A DNA stretch of 64,000 bases from Bugulina stolonifera (lineage: Eukaryota > Bryozoa > Gymnolaemata > Cheilostomatida > Bugulidae), in NCBI GenBank assembly GCA_935421135.1, contig OW285187.1, positions 17,137,929 through 17,201,928 of the forward strand, written 5' to 3'. Both the position numbers and the translations under genes were made by a program. Shown piece after piece: positions 63,820-64,000 of the stretch (the first letter of the stretch is position 1; each line of letters opens with the position of its first letter). The notes below the pieces were generated by a model. It did not search any database. It was given only the letters and a program-made list of their open reading frames with translations, and was not told the origin of the DNA.

Positions 63820-64000
63820 CTCTGCTTATATAAGCATTTTATAACCAAGTTATATAACCCCTACCCTATGTCAACAAGCCTTTAGTATAAAAGTGACAGC
63901 AACCATCAAAACTCATCATAAATTATCAACTGGTGTAACATACAGTTTACTGCTGATAGTAGAGTGTGAATACTTCTGTGACTGCATACTAATTCAAAGT
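63820..64000 (+). promoter_or_regulatory. TATA promoter resembling that of the 59-kb gene
   Basis: GCTTATATAAGCATTTTAT, then TATAAAA at 63886 and AACTCATCATAA about 30 bp later, follow the same order as GCTTATGTAAGCGTTTCCT, TATAAAA (58526) and ATACTCATCATAA upstream of the TspO-like gene. The window ends before any coding sequence. A related gene may start just beyond. Confidence 0.4.

Overview
The window is animal nuclear DNA: AT-rich, with multi-exon genes whose GT-AG splice sites and reading phases can be followed by eye, long introns full of minisatellites, degenerate DNA transposons (P, hAT, Tc1 and mariner types) and tRNA-derived SINEs. An early-branching metazoan such as a sponge is my best guess, but nothing in the sequence proves the phylum.

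Layout. 1.6-4.0 kb (+): a seven-exon type I membrane protein with a Cys-rich ectodomain and a Thr-rich stalk. 6.9-10.3 kb (-): an unnamed gene whose large first exon carries a HEPN-type R-x4-H motif. 11.8-12.9 kb (+): the 3' part of an unrecognised gene, probably divergent from the HEPN gene. 14.5-15.2 kb (-): a possible two-exon 49-residue ORF. 16.2-18.2 kb: a P-type transposon with inverted repeats of about 630 bp and a perfect 8-bp target duplication; a 49-bp relic with the same ends sits at 1.45 kb. 22.5-23.2 kb: a hAT-type MITE. 23.9-38.3 kb (-): a complete 20-exon insulin-degrading enzyme gene (981 residues, all junctions in phase). 39.7-44.3 kb: SINEs and a large 21-bp minisatellite. 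44.8-55.9 kb (+): a complete 14-exon MBOAT lysophospholipid acyltransferase gene (482 residues) with Tc1, mariner, hAT and MITE insertions in its introns. 59.2-60.3 kb (+): a two-exon, 307-residue multi-pass membrane protein resembling TspO/tryptophan-rich sensory proteins. 60.3-64 kb: repeats, then a TATA-type promoter at the right edge resembling that of the membrane-protein gene.

The genes do not form an operon or obvious pathway; this is an ordinary animal gene neighbourhood. The most unusual structural theme is that several minisatellites in the IDE and MBOAT genes are anchored on exon boundaries, so the repeat unit carries a copy of the real 5' or 3' splice site. All splice models were built by eye from consensus sites, phase continuity and, for IDE and MBOAT, family conservation. 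No alignment, transcript data or database search was available.
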